Of a stretch of DNA of 64,000 nt, positions 1 through 7,414 are shown piece after piece; the stretch's first letter is position 1, and the number at the start of each line of letters is the position of its first letter. The notes beneath the pieces were generated by a model, which saw only the letters and a program-made list of their open reading frames with translations, was not told where the DNA came from and ran no database searches. The stretch comes from Nocardioides gilvus (GTDB lineage: Bacteria; Actinomycetota; Actinomycetes; Propionibacteriales; Nocardioidaceae): positions 248,001-312,000 of the forward strand of contig NZ_QHKY01000003.1 of assembly GCF_003194605.1 (NCBI RefSeq), written 5' to 3'. The translations under genes were made by a program, and so were the position numbers.

Positions 1-1162
1 GGGCGGTGTCATCCTCGAGATCAACGGTGGCCCGGCCGCGCATCGTCACGCTCACGGCGGCACCGCCGCGCACGGCGTCGTCGGGCAGATCAATCAAGTG
101 GCGCGCCACCGCCCCGGTCTCACGCGACGGGGAACTCCACTCCGGGCAAGCCCTCGCCCGGTAGCTGAGGCCCAACGGCATCTCCGCGCGCGTGCTGGGC
201 ACGACGGTGCCGCAAGGGAAGCTCTCCCCACAACCATTGCCGGAGGTCGGACCGCAGTCCCGCGGCGTCGGAACGAACTCCGTCCGTTGTGGAGCGATGG
301 TCACCTTGGCCGTCTTCAGCGCAAGGCGTTTGCGGGAGACACGGATTGTGATCGGAGGTGTCTGGGCAACATTGCCGACCGCGTCCTCCACCCGGAGACG
401 AGCGGTGACGTCTCCCTCCCAGGGGGATGAACCGCCCACGTCGAGCTGGCTACCGTCTTCGCGCTTCCCGTTCCACTCGACGACCGCCGGTCCGTCGTAC
501 CACTGGCGCGCCCAGCGGTCGGAACTGATCTCGCGGAGCTTTCTGCCCCCGACGGTGCGGATCACCAGTGTGCCCGTCCCTGCCTCGTTCTGGGATTCCC
601 CACTGTCGACCCAGAACTTGAGCCGGTCGCGGACCACAGTGGTCTGGGGGTAGACGGTGTCGCTGTCGGCGACCAGGCGTGCCGCGGCGGGCAGACCGGC
701 GTCGGTGTCGACCGCGATGTCGTGGCGGACGACAACTCGCTTGCCGGTCTTCAGCGAGCGCGCAGCCACCTTGATCTGGTAGGGCTTGCGGCCGTCGGAG
801 CCGGCATCGGCCACGCGCTTGCCCTTGCGGTTCTTGCCGTTCCAGCTCCAGGCGACGGTGCTGCCGGCCTTGCGCTTGCCGAGCTTGATCGGACCGCGCA
901 CGACCTTGCCGGCGCGCACCACCTTGAGGGTGACGTTGGCGCGCTTCTTCACCTTCACCTTGAAGCGCGCCTTGTCGTGGCGACCGTCGCCGTTGGGCGA
1001 GAACGCAGCGGGGCCCTTGACCGAGAGCCATGACTTGGCAGCAGCGCCTGCAGGTGCGGGGCCTGCGGGTGCCGCGCCCACAGGAGACAGGGTGAGCGCC
1101 GGCACGGCACTCAGAACAAGAGCGGCCAGCGCGAATCGCGCCGCCCAACGGTTTGTGGTCAT
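1..1162 (-). CDS. Secreted protein with FlgD/gliding-type Ig-like domain (C-terminus cut)
   Basis: Reading starts at the ATG at 1162 and stays open to the left edge, so about 387 residues are visible and the C-terminus is missing. The first 30 residues form a signal peptide (two Arg, then a hydrophobic Leu/Ala/Val stretch, then AAPAGPAPAG). Near residue 54 is FSPNGDGRHD, the calcium-binding-like SPNGDG signature that opens FlgD-type Ig-like domains. It is followed by KRANVTLKVVRAGKV and the W-x-W-N-G-K turn typical of that fold, and a second W-N-G-K turn occurs near residue 240. Late in the visible part are several Cys (CGPTSGNGCG, SFPCG, RACPEW), suggesting disulphides outside the cell. An extracellular structural or adhesion role is inferred; no catalytic motif is visible. 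It is transcribed away from tRNA-Ala and appears monocistronic here. Confidence 0.75.
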   Translation of the reverse strand, partial: MTTNRWAARFALAALVLSAVPALTLSPVGAAPAGPAPAGAAAKSWLSVKGPAAFSPNGDGRHDKARFKVKVKKRANVTLKVVRAGKVVRGPIKLGKRKAGSTVAWSWNGKNRKGKRVADAGSDGRKPYQIKVAARSLKTGKRVVVRHDIAVDTDAGLPAAARLVADSDTVYPQTTVVRDRLKFWVDSGESQNEAGTGTLVIRTVGGRKLREISSDRWARQWYDGPAVVEWNGKREDGSQLDVGGSSPWEGDVTARLRVEDAVGNVAQTPPITIRVSRKRLALKTAKVTIAPQRTEFVPTPRDCGPTSGNGCGESFPCGTVVPSTRAEMPLGLSYRARACPEWSSPSRETGAVARHLIDLPDDAVRGGAAVSVTMRGRATVDLEDDTA

Positions 1163-1287
1163 GTGTCCCCTTGGGTCGTGGCGGCGAGAGTTGCGACGCA
1201 TCCGGATCCTAGGACGAAAGAGGGACCCGCGGGAAGGATCAGGCGCGGCAGGCCGACTCCGCCAGCTCTGGGAGCCAGAAATGCAGC

Positions 1288-1313
1288 GAGGCCGCCGGTC
1301 TCCCGGCGGCCTC
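1288..1313 (-). terminator. Terminator hairpin behind tRNA-Ala
   Basis: An 11-bp perfect inverted repeat (1288-1298 with 1303-1313) closes a 4-nt loop, 5 nt downstream of the tRNA-Ala 3' end in the transcribed direction. The stem is almost all G/C and there is no long T tract, as is common in high-GC actinobacteria. Confidence 0.7.
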
Positions 1314-1318
1314 ATCTG

Positions 1319-1391
1319 TGGAGCTTAGGGGATTCGAACCCCTGACCTCCTCGTTGCGAACGAGGCGCGCTACCAGCTGCGCCAAAGCCCC
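1319..1391 (-). tRNA. tRNA-Ala (anticodon CGC)
   Basis: The minus strand folds into a full cloverleaf of 73 nt. The 7-bp acceptor stem GGGGCTT/AAGCTCC has one G-U pair. T8 is present, the D arm reads GCGC-AGCTGGTA-GCGC, the anticodon stem is CCTCG/CGAGG around the loop TTCGCAA (anticodon CGC), and the T arm carries GGTTCGAATCC. The discriminator base is A and CCA is not encoded. It decodes GCG alanine codons, which are abundant in this genome. Confidence 0.95.
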
Positions 1392-1506
1392 CCGGACCTC
1401 GCGGCCCAGGCACCCGAAGGTGCGTCGAAAAGATAACACCCGCGGTCGTGGGGCCACCAATCAGGTGACCCGGATCCGCAGACCGTTGGGCCGGTGAGCC
1501 GACGAG

Positions 1507-2331
1507 TCAGTGTCCGACGGCGCGACGCTGCGCTGCGTCCTCAGCGGCAGCTGCCTCTGCAGCCTCGGACTTCTTGATCTCCTGGGCCGTACGAGCCAGC
1601 GCGGAGTCGATCTCGTTGCGACCCGAACTCCAGACCCCCGTGGAGTCGAGGTCGATGGTCTGGACGGTACGACGCTCGGCGGGCGACTTGTTGACGTACG
1701 TCGGCAGGGTCACCGGGACCATGTCCCAGCGCGACGGGTCGTCGACGTCCAGGATCTGGGTCTCGGGATCCGACACCGACACGGCAGGAGCGTCCTTGAC
1801 GGGAGGGAGGTTGAACTCGGTGTCGGCGTCGTTCGCGTCCTCGAGGACGGACTGCTGTCGGCGGACCTGCGGACGAGCCGTGATGCCCCGCTCCTGACGG
1901 ACCATCAGTCGACAGGCCACCAGCCAGGCACCCAGCAGAGTGCCGGGGATCGCGACGTACCAACCGCTGACCGCGCTGGCCACGGCGAGCGCCGTCACCA
2001 CCACGAGCCCCAGCAAGATCACCGACAGGACGTTGCGGCGACGCCGTGCCGCAGCGTTGGCGGCGGCCCGGCGGGCGGCGACGGTCGAGACGACCGGGGC
2101 ATGGCCCTTGGTCTCGATCACCGGACGCGACGGAGCACGACCCGGCGTCACGACGAGGCGGGCCTCACGGACGCTGGTGGGTTCACGACGGGCCAGGACC
2201 CGCATGCGGTGCGAGAAACGCTCGACCGAACGGCCGCGCTGCACGGTCTCGTGGTGCTGGAGGGCCTTGGGCAGCAGGTAGGCAATCCAGGCCGCCGCGA
2301 GGGCCACGAAGATCAGCGCATCCAAGGTCAC
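1507..2331 (-). CDS. glpR: Gephyrin-like molybdotransferase receptor GlpR (SepX-type membrane protein)
   Basis: 274 residues. An N-terminal helix (about 4-20) is followed by a short basic region. A pair of hydrophobic helices (about 100-140, LSVILLGLVVVTALAVASAV then a second) then anchors a long acidic, disordered C-terminal tail. This layout and the position beside rimJ, glp and galU match the actinobacterial GlpR/SepX family. In Corynebacterium GlpR is the membrane partner of the MoeA-like protein Glp, and in Streptomyces SepX acts at division septa; both are literature knowledge. The GTG start at 2331 is supported by a -10 element TAACCT ending 6 nt upstream (leaderless). The gene therefore probably has its own promoter although it follows rimJ. 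The family assignment rests mainly on topology and synteny. Confidence 0.7.
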   Translation of the reverse strand: MTLDALIFVALAAAWIAYLLPKALQHHETVQRGRSVERFSHRMRVLARREPTSVREARLVVTPGRAPSRPVIETKGHAPVVSTVAARRAAANAAARRRRNVLSVILLGLVVVTALAVASAVSGWYVAIPGTLLGAWLVACRLMVRQERGITARPQVRRQQSVLEDANDADTEFNLPPVKDAPAVSVSDPETQILDVDDPSRWDMVPVTLPTYVNKSPAERRTVQTIDLDSTGVWSSGRNEIDSALARTAQEIKKSEAAEAAAAEDAAQRRAVGH

Positions 2332-2337
2332 ATGACG

Positions 2338-2343
2338 AGGTTA
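2338..2343 (-). promoter_or_regulatory. Leaderless -10 element for glpR
   Basis: On the minus strand TAACCT is followed by 6 nt and then the GTG start of glpR. There is no Shine-Dalgarno sequence in the gap, so initiation on a leaderless mRNA is the simplest reading. Confidence 0.5.
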
Positions 2344-2391
2344 GATTCGGTTCGCCTCGTTGGGGCGCAGGTGCGCTGGTGTGTCGCGCAA

Positions 2392-3027
2392 CTACTGGTG
2401 TGACTCATGTGATTGGTCTCCGCATGGGTCGCGGAGGCGCTGCAGCATCGAGCCGGCCACCTCCTCGGTCGTCACCGCGTAGATCCGGTGGTCGCGCCAG
2501 GCCCCGTCGATGTGCAGGAACGCGGGGGCAAAGCCGACCTCGTGCAGCCCGAGCTTCTCCACGACCCGCAACGAGTTGGAGTTCTCCGGTCGGATGCAGA
2601 TCTCGACGCGATGCAGACCTGCCCCCTCGAAGCAGTGGTCGATCGCCAGGGCCACCGCGCGGGGCACCAGCCCCCGACCGGCGACGTCACGGTCGACCCA
2701 GTAGCCGATCGAGGCGAACTGGGCAGAGCCACGCACCACGTTGTTGACCGTCACCTGACCGACCAGACGACCTTCGACCTCGATGACGAAGGGCATCATC
2801 CGACCGGCCCGGGCGGCGCGTTGCAGACCGCGTACCAACTCACGGAAGGTCGTCGGGCCGGGGCCCGCGCCCGGGGGCACGGTCGCCTCCCACGGTTGCA
2901 GCCAGTCAGCGTTGCGAAGACGGACGCGACTCCACTCCCAGCCGTCGGCCACCTGGATGGGTCGCAGCACGAGCTCGGCGTCGCGCAGCACCACCGGCCA
3001 CGCCCGCGCCCTGCTCAAGCCCCACAT
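2392..3027 (-). CDS. GNAT acetyltransferase, RimJ-like (ribosomal-protein-alanine N-acetyltransferase type)
   Basis: 211 residues covering one complete GNAT fold. It starts LVLRPIQVADGWEW, has the acceptor-side segment GQVTVNNV, the acetyl-CoA loop region VDRDVAGRGLVPRAV, and the family-typical ENSNSLRVVEKLGLHEVG where Asn binds substrate and acetyl-CoA. RimJ-type enzymes acetylate the N-terminal alpha-amino group of ribosomal proteins, but the actual target here cannot be read from sequence. It lies between the molybdopterin genes and glpR, the conserved actinobacterial order. A CAGGCT box 7 nt before the ATG could be a weak leaderless -10. Confidence 0.8.
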   Translation of the reverse strand: MWGLSRARAWPVVLRDAELVLRPIQVADGWEWSRVRLRNADWLQPWEATVPPGAGPGPTTFRELVRGLQRAARAGRMMPFVIEVEGRLVGQVTVNNVVRGSAQFASIGYWVDRDVAGRGLVPRAVALAIDHCFEGAGLHRVEICIRPENSNSLRVVEKLGLHEVGFAPAFLHIDGAWRDHRIYAVTTEEVAGSMLQRLRDPCGDQSHESHQ

Positions 3028-3104
3028 ACTGCTCAGCCTGCCAGTCGGTTCCGTCGCTCGCCACGTCCGGCGCGACGTCGCGAGACGTCGCGTGAGGTCG
3101 CGGC

Positions 3105-3632
3105 TCAGGAGTCGCCGCGGTCGTGGTCACTGCCCACGACCTGCTCGACCGCGTGCACCACGATCGGATCCAGCACGGCGAGGCCGTCCTTCACTCCACC
3201 CCGGGAGCCGGGCAGGTTGACCACCAGGCAGGTGCCTCGTACGCCGGCGACTCCCCGCGACAGCACCGCCGACGGCACCCCCTGGTCCACCCCGTACGCC
3301 CGGATCGCCTCGGCGATGCCCGGCACCTCGAAGTCGAGCAACCCCAGCGTGGCCTCGGGGGTGCGGTCGGTGGGGGTCAGCCCGGTGCCACCGGTGGTGA
3401 GCACGAGCCGGGCGCCTCCGTCAGCTGCCGTACGTATCGCCTCGGCAACCGGATCGCCGTCCGGCACGACCACCGCGTCCGCGACCCGGAAACCGCGCTC
3501 GGTCAGCCAAGCCACGATCAGCGGACCGGTCTCGTCGGCGTAGACACCCGCAGCAGCGCGGTTCGAGGCCACCACGACGGCGGCGGTGAGTCCACGAGAG
3601 CCGTGGAGCGTACGGTCACCGTCGGCACTCAC
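3105..3632 (-). CDS. MogA/MoaB-type molybdenum cofactor biosynthesis protein
   Basis: 175 residues from a GTG start whose bases overlap the stop of moaC (GTGA), so the two are translationally coupled. The body is a single MPT-binding domain: [17 protein letters not shown] at the N-terminus, [20 protein letters not shown] (the GGTG loop and the Asp/Thr that contact molybdopterin), then the helix [12 protein letters not shown] and the NLPGSRGGV loop. Members of the family adenylylate molybdopterin before metal insertion (MogA) or are MoaB paralogues; sequence alone does not separate the two. A longer upstream reading frame exists but only as shadow of moaC. Confidence 0.85.
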   Translation of the reverse strand: MSADGDRTLHGSRGLTAAVVVASNRAAAGVYADETGPLIVAWLTERGFRVADAVVVPDGDPVAEAIRTAADGGARLVLTTGGTGLTPTDRTPEATLGLLDFEVPGIAEAIRAYGVDQGVPSAVLSRGVAGVRGTCLVVNLPGSRGGVKDGLAVLDPIVVHAVEQVVGSDHDRGDS

Positions 3633-4129
3633 CGGAACCAGTCCCCCGACTTGCCGCCGGTCTTCTTCTCCACCCTGATCCGGGTGATCTCGGCCGCCTT
3701 GTCGACGGCCTTCACCATGTCGACCACGGTCAGCGCCGCCACCGAGACGGCCGTCAACGCCTCCATCTCGACGCCGGTGCGGTCGGTGGTGGAGACGGTC
3801 GCGGTGATCTCGACCGCGTCGTCGGCCACCACCAGGTCGACCGTCACTGCCGAGAGGCTCAAGGGGTGGCACAGAGGGATCAACGAAGGGGTCTGCTTGG
3901 CCCCCATGATCCCGGCCAGTCGAGCCACGGCCAAGGTGTCACCCTTCGGCACTCCGGCCCCACGCAGCAGCGCGATCACCGTCTCGGAGACCAGCACCCG
4001 TCCGGTCGCCACAGCGGTCCTGGCGGTGACCGACTTGTGGGAGACGTCGACCATGCGGGCGGCACCGGACTCGTCCACGTGGGTCAAGCTGGGAGCCCCT
4101 TCGGCCCGGCTCAACTCGGACTCGCCCAT
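3629..4129 (-). CDS. moaC: Cyclic pyranopterin monophosphate synthase MoaC
   Basis: 166 residues, full length for the family. It shows [17 protein letters not shown] at the start, [13 protein letters not shown] with the catalytic-site His, and [17 protein letters not shown] followed by DMVKAVDK, which supplies the conserved Asp and Lys residues. MoaC converts the MoaA product into cyclic pyranopterin monophosphate in the cytoplasm. It sits 4 nt downstream of glp and overlaps mogA, so it belongs to the galU-glp-moaC-mogA transcription unit. moaA is not in the window. Confidence 0.93.
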   Translation of the reverse strand: MGESELSRAEGAPSLTHVDESGAARMVDVSHKSVTARTAVATGRVLVSETVIALLRGAGVPKGDTLAVARLAGIMGAKQTPSLIPLCHPLSLSAVTVDLVVADDAVEITATVSTTDRTGVEMEALTAVSVAALTVVDMVKAVDKAAEITRIRVEKKTGGKSGDWFR

Positions 4130-4133
4130 CGGC

Positions 4134-5399
4134 TCAGAACTCTTCGTCCAGGCACAGCACCTGGACCATCTCGCCCGCAGTGACGCCGGTGCTCTCCTCC
4201 GGCACCACGACCAGGGCGTTGGACGAGGCGAGGTCGCCGATCATGTGCGAGCCGTGACCACCGACCGGAGTGACGAAGGCGCCGCCGCGATCGGTGGCGT
4301 ACGTGGCCCGGACCAGCTGCCGCTTGCCCGGCGTCGAGGTGATCGGCTCCGTCAGACGCGCCCGGCGGGTCGGCCGGGACACCGGGGTCTTGCCCATCAT
4401 CGTGCGCAGCGCCGGCAGCACGAACGTCTCGAAGGAGACGTAGGCGGAGACCGGGTTGCCGGGGAGCGTGAAGATCGGCACCTCGTCCTCGCCGACCACA
4501 CCGAAGCCCTGGGGTCGGCCCGGCTGCATGGCGACCTTGCCGAACCAGACCGTGCCGAGGCCGCGCAGCGCCTCCTTGACCACGTCGTAGTCACCTTCGG
4601 AGACCCCACCGCTGGTGATCACGAGGTCGGCGCGCACCAACTGGTCGCTCAGCGCCTCGGTGAAGGCGCGCACGTCGTCGGGCACGATCCCGACCCGGTA
4701 CGCCGTCGCGCCGGCCTGCCTGGCCGCCGCTGCGAGCAGGTAGGAGTTGCCGTCGTAGATCGAGTCGTGACCCACGGGCGTGCCGGGATCGCGCAGCTCC
4801 GAACCGGTCGAGATGACCACCACCCGAGGGCGAGGACGAGAGCGCACCGTCGCGCGACCGACCGAGGCCAGCAGCCCGATGTGCCGCGGCCCGAGGACCG
4901 TGCCGTGGGTGACCACGACATCGCCCTCGCGGACGGCCTCGCCCGCACGGCGGATGTTGGCGCCGGCCTCGGGAGCGCGTGAGATCTGCACCTGCGCGAC
5001 ACCACGGTCGGTCCACTCGTACGGGACCACCGCATCGGCGCCGGTGGGCACCGGGGCGCCGGTCATGATCTTGATCGCCGCGCCCGGAGAGAGCGCGAGG
5101 TGGTGGGCGCGACCGGCACTGATCTCACCGACGACCGGCAGGTGCACGGGTTCCTCGTCCGTGGCACCGGCGATGTCGACGGCTCGGACCGCGTAGCCGT
5201 CCATCGCCGAGTTGTCGAAGCCCGGCAGCGAGACCTGGGCGATGACGTCCTGGGCGATCGCCATGCCCTGGGCGTCCATCAGCGGCAGCGCGAAGTCAGG
5301 CAGGGGCTCGATGGCAGCCACGATTCGGTCGACGAGCTCGTCGACGCCGATCACCTGGTCTGCTCCCGGGGCCAGGTTGGCTGCCTGCGGGTCAGACAT
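4134..5399 (-). CDS. glp: Gephyrin-like molybdotransferase Glp (MoeA family)
   Basis: 421 residues in the MoeA order: domain I/II N-terminal part with [15 protein letters not shown], middle region [15 protein letters not shown] followed by [18 protein letters not shown], the MPT-binding [17 protein letters not shown], and [18 protein letters not shown], then the C-terminal beta domain. The classical reaction is insertion of molybdate into adenylylated molybdopterin. In Corynebacterium the syntenic homologue Glp binds FtsZ and the receptor GlpR. Because glpR is 2 kb away and galU overlaps the start by 8 nt, I use the name Glp; a purely MoeA role is equally compatible with the sequence. Confidence 0.85.
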   Translation of the reverse strand: MSDPQAANLAPGADQVIGVDELVDRIVAAIEPLPDFALPLMDAQGMAIAQDVIAQVSLPGFDNSAMDGYAVRAVDIAGATDEEPVHLPVVGEISAGRAHHLALSPGAAIKIMTGAPVPTGADAVVPYEWTDRGVAQVQISRAPEAGANIRRAGEAVREGDVVVTHGTVLGPRHIGLLASVGRATVRSRPRPRVVVISTGSELRDPGTPVGHDSIYDGNSYLLAAAARQAGATAYRVGIVPDDVRAFTEALSDQLVRADLVITSGGVSEGDYDVVKEALRGLGTVWFGKVAMQPGRPQGFGVVGEDEVPIFTLPGNPVSAYVSFETFVLPALRTMMGKTPVSRPTRRARLTEPITSTPGKRQLVRATYATDRGGAFVTPVGGHGSHMIGDLASSNALVVVPEESTGVTAGEMVQVLCLDEEF

Positions 5400-6792
5400 C
5401 CTGACCGCCGCTGATGACCGTGCCCGGCTCCACGCGTTGCGCCGACGTCGCCTCGAGGACGACCTCGCCCTGGAGGCGTACGTCGCGACCGAAGGTCCAG
5501 TCGCCCTCGACCTTCAGCGACGTGGCCCCCTTCATCGAAGGAGCGCCGTCAGGGAAGCGCTTGTCGAACTCACCCACCAACTTGTAGTGCGCGGGGTCGA
5601 GGTCGACGAACGGCACGTCGTCGGCGACCAGCTCCAGCACGTGGTCCTTGCCGAGCGCATAGATGTCCGAGCGCAGCACCAGCAGGTCGTTGGTCGTCTT
5701 GACCGGGACGAACCGATCGCGGCCGACCTCGATGGTGCGCGCTCCCTCGAAGACCTCGATCGCAGCGCCCATCGCGGTCTCGATCTGGATCACCTCCGGC
5801 GACGTCGGATCAGCAGGGTCGACGGTCTTGACGTTGCGGATCAACGGGAGGCCCAGGATCCCGCGGCGCTGGGCGAGGGTGTCGCGCATCGCGTGCAGGT
5901 CGAACCACAGGTTGTTGGTGGAGGTGAACCGGTGGCGCGACAGGTCGGCCAACGCCTCCTTGTCGGCCTCGAGCGTCTGCGCCGACTCCCGGAGCACGAT
6001 GCGACCGTCGCTGAGGCGGCGGGCGAAGTGGCCGCCCTTGCGGTCCGACGGGGTACGTCGTACGGCCTCGATCGCGAAGGGCGCACCGGAGGTGGCGAAC
6101 CAGCCGGCCACCCGGGCGTCGGGAACTGCGCCGAGGTTGTCGGAGTTGGAGACGAAGACGTAGCGGTAGCCGGCCTCGATCATCTGCTCGATGAGACCGG
6201 TGCCCTGCAGGGCGGTGTAGATGTCACCGTGGCCGGGCGGGCACCACTCGAGGCTCGGGTCCTTGGGCCACGCCACCGGCTCGAGCCGCGCGGCGAGCAG
6301 CTTGGGCTCCTTGTTCTGCAGGAACTCCAGCGGCAGGCCGTCGACCGGGAGGGTCTCGTAGCGGGCCAACGCGTCCATCGTGTCCTGGGAGGTCCGGAAG
6401 CTGTTCATCAGGACCAGCGGGAGCTTGGCGTCGTACTTCTCGCGCATGTGCAGGATCTGGCGCGCGCTGATGTCGAGGAAGGAGAGCCCGCGACGCACGC
6501 AGAGCAGCGACTTGGCGCGGTCCATGCCCATCGAGGTGCCGAGCCCGCCGTTGAGCTTGATCACCACGGTCTGGCGCACCGCGGCGAGCGCGTCCTCCTC
6601 GCTCACCACCACGTCGTCGAGCGACTCCATGTCGAGCGGCTCGATCGTCGACTCCGGAATCATCCCCGTCTCGCCGTGCTCGAGGAGTCGGTAGTAGTGC
6701 GCAAAGGTGTCGATCGCGACCTCGTCGCTCCCGGCTTCACGCATCTTGGCCCGAGCAGCCTCGAGCCCCTTGCTCCGCACAGATGTAGCCAT
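5392..6792 (-). CDS. galU: UTP-glucose-1-phosphate uridylyltransferase (eukaryotic-type UGPase)
   Basis: 466 residues, much longer than the roughly 300-residue bacterial GalU and of the eukaryotic UDPGP type. Residues 79-96 carry the nucleotide-binding motif KLNGGLGTSMGMDRAKSL. EWCPPGHGDIY and the YRYVFVSNSDNLGA segment follow, and a C-terminal beta-helix-like part ends the chain. It makes UDP-glucose for cell-envelope glycans and trehalose. It heads the run galU-glp-moaC-mogA and overlaps glp. The ATG has no Shine-Dalgarno sequence but lies 6 nt behind TACGAT, suggesting leaderless transcription from a promoter that overlaps the one of the divergent cyclo-ligase gene. Confidence 0.93.
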   Translation of the reverse strand: MATSVRSKGLEAARAKMREAGSDEVAIDTFAHYYRLLEHGETGMIPESTIEPLDMESLDDVVVSEEDALAAVRQTVVIKLNGGLGTSMGMDRAKSLLCVRRGLSFLDISARQILHMREKYDAKLPLVLMNSFRTSQDTMDALARYETLPVDGLPLEFLQNKEPKLLAARLEPVAWPKDPSLEWCPPGHGDIYTALQGTGLIEQMIEAGYRYVFVSNSDNLGAVPDARVAGWFATSGAPFAIEAVRRTPSDRKGGHFARRLSDGRIVLRESAQTLEADKEALADLSRHRFTSTNNLWFDLHAMRDTLAQRRGILGLPLIRNVKTVDPADPTSPEVIQIETAMGAAIEVFEGARTIEVGRDRFVPVKTTNDLLVLRSDIYALGKDHVLELVADDVPFVDLDPAHYKLVGEFDKRFPDGAPSMKGATSLKVEGDWTFGRDVRLQGEVVLEATSAQRVEPGTVISGGQDV

Positions 6793-6798
6793 GACTCG

Positions 6799-6808
6799 AT
6801 CGTAGGCT
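6799..6808. promoter_or_regulatory. Overlapping divergent leaderless -10 elements (galU / cyclo-ligase)
   Basis: On the minus strand TACGAT (6804 to 6799) stands 6 nt before the galU ATG. On the plus strand TAGGCT (6803-6808) stands 6 nt before the GTG of the cyclo-ligase. The two hexamers share two bases, so polymerase can presumably serve only one direction at a time. Neither gene has a ribosome-binding site in the 22 bp between the start codons. Confidence 0.55.
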
Positions 6809-6814
6809 GATCAG

Positions 6815-7414
6815 GTGACTGGCGAAGAGTTCCCCCACAATGCGGCCGCCAAGCAGCAGTTGCGCACCCGGGTGCTGGACGCCCGCGCGGCCCTCACCGC
6901 AGCCGAGCTCGCCACCACCGCCGAGCTCATCGCCGACCACGTGGATGCGCTGCTCGACCGGGGACCCTGCCTGGCGGCGTACGTGTCGATGGGCTCCGAG
7001 CCCGGCACGGACGTGCTGCTCACGAGGGTGTGGGCCCGCGGCGTACGGGTCCTGCTCCCGGTCCTGCTGCCGGACAACGACCTCGACTGGGCCACGTACG
7101 AGGGCCCCGGCTCACTGGCCGCGGCCGGGCGCGGACTCCGCGAACCACGTACGCCGCTGCTGGGGGTCGACGCGATCACCGACGCCGACCTGGTGCTGGT
7201 GCCCGGGCTCGCGGTCTCGCGCGACGGCGTACGTCTGGGGCGCGGAGGTGGCTCCTACGACCGGGCGTTGGCGCGGATCGCGCGGGTGAGGCCCCCGATC
7301 CCGACCATGGTCGCGCTGCACCCCGGCGAGGTCGGGCTGGCGGTGCCCGCCGAGCCCCACGACCGCACCGTCAACCTGGTCGTCACCCGCGAGGGCGTCA
7401 CGCGTCCGGGGTGA
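6815..7414 (+). CDS. 5-formyltetrahydrofolate cyclo-ligase
   Basis: 199 residues, normal for the family. The N-terminal KQQLRTRVLDAR helix carries the Lys/Arg that bind ATP phosphate. MGSEPGTDVLL and VLVPGLAVSRDGVRLGRGGGSYDR form the ATP site with the invariant Gly-rich loop and Tyr-Asp-Arg. The enzyme converts 5-formyl-THF to 5,10-methenyl-THF with ATP. The GTG start is supported by a -10 TAGGCT six bases upstream. The 3' end overlaps the convergent acylase gene by 17 bp. Confidence 0.93.
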   Translation: MTGEEFPHNAAAKQQLRTRVLDARAALTAAELATTAELIADHVDALLDRGPCLAAYVSMGSEPGTDVLLTRVWARGVRVLLPVLLPDNDLDWATYEGPGSLAAAGRGLREPRTPLLGVDAITDADLVLVPGLAVSRDGVRLGRGGGSYDRALARIARVRPPIPTMVALHPGEVGLAVPAEPHDRTVNLVVTREGVTRPG

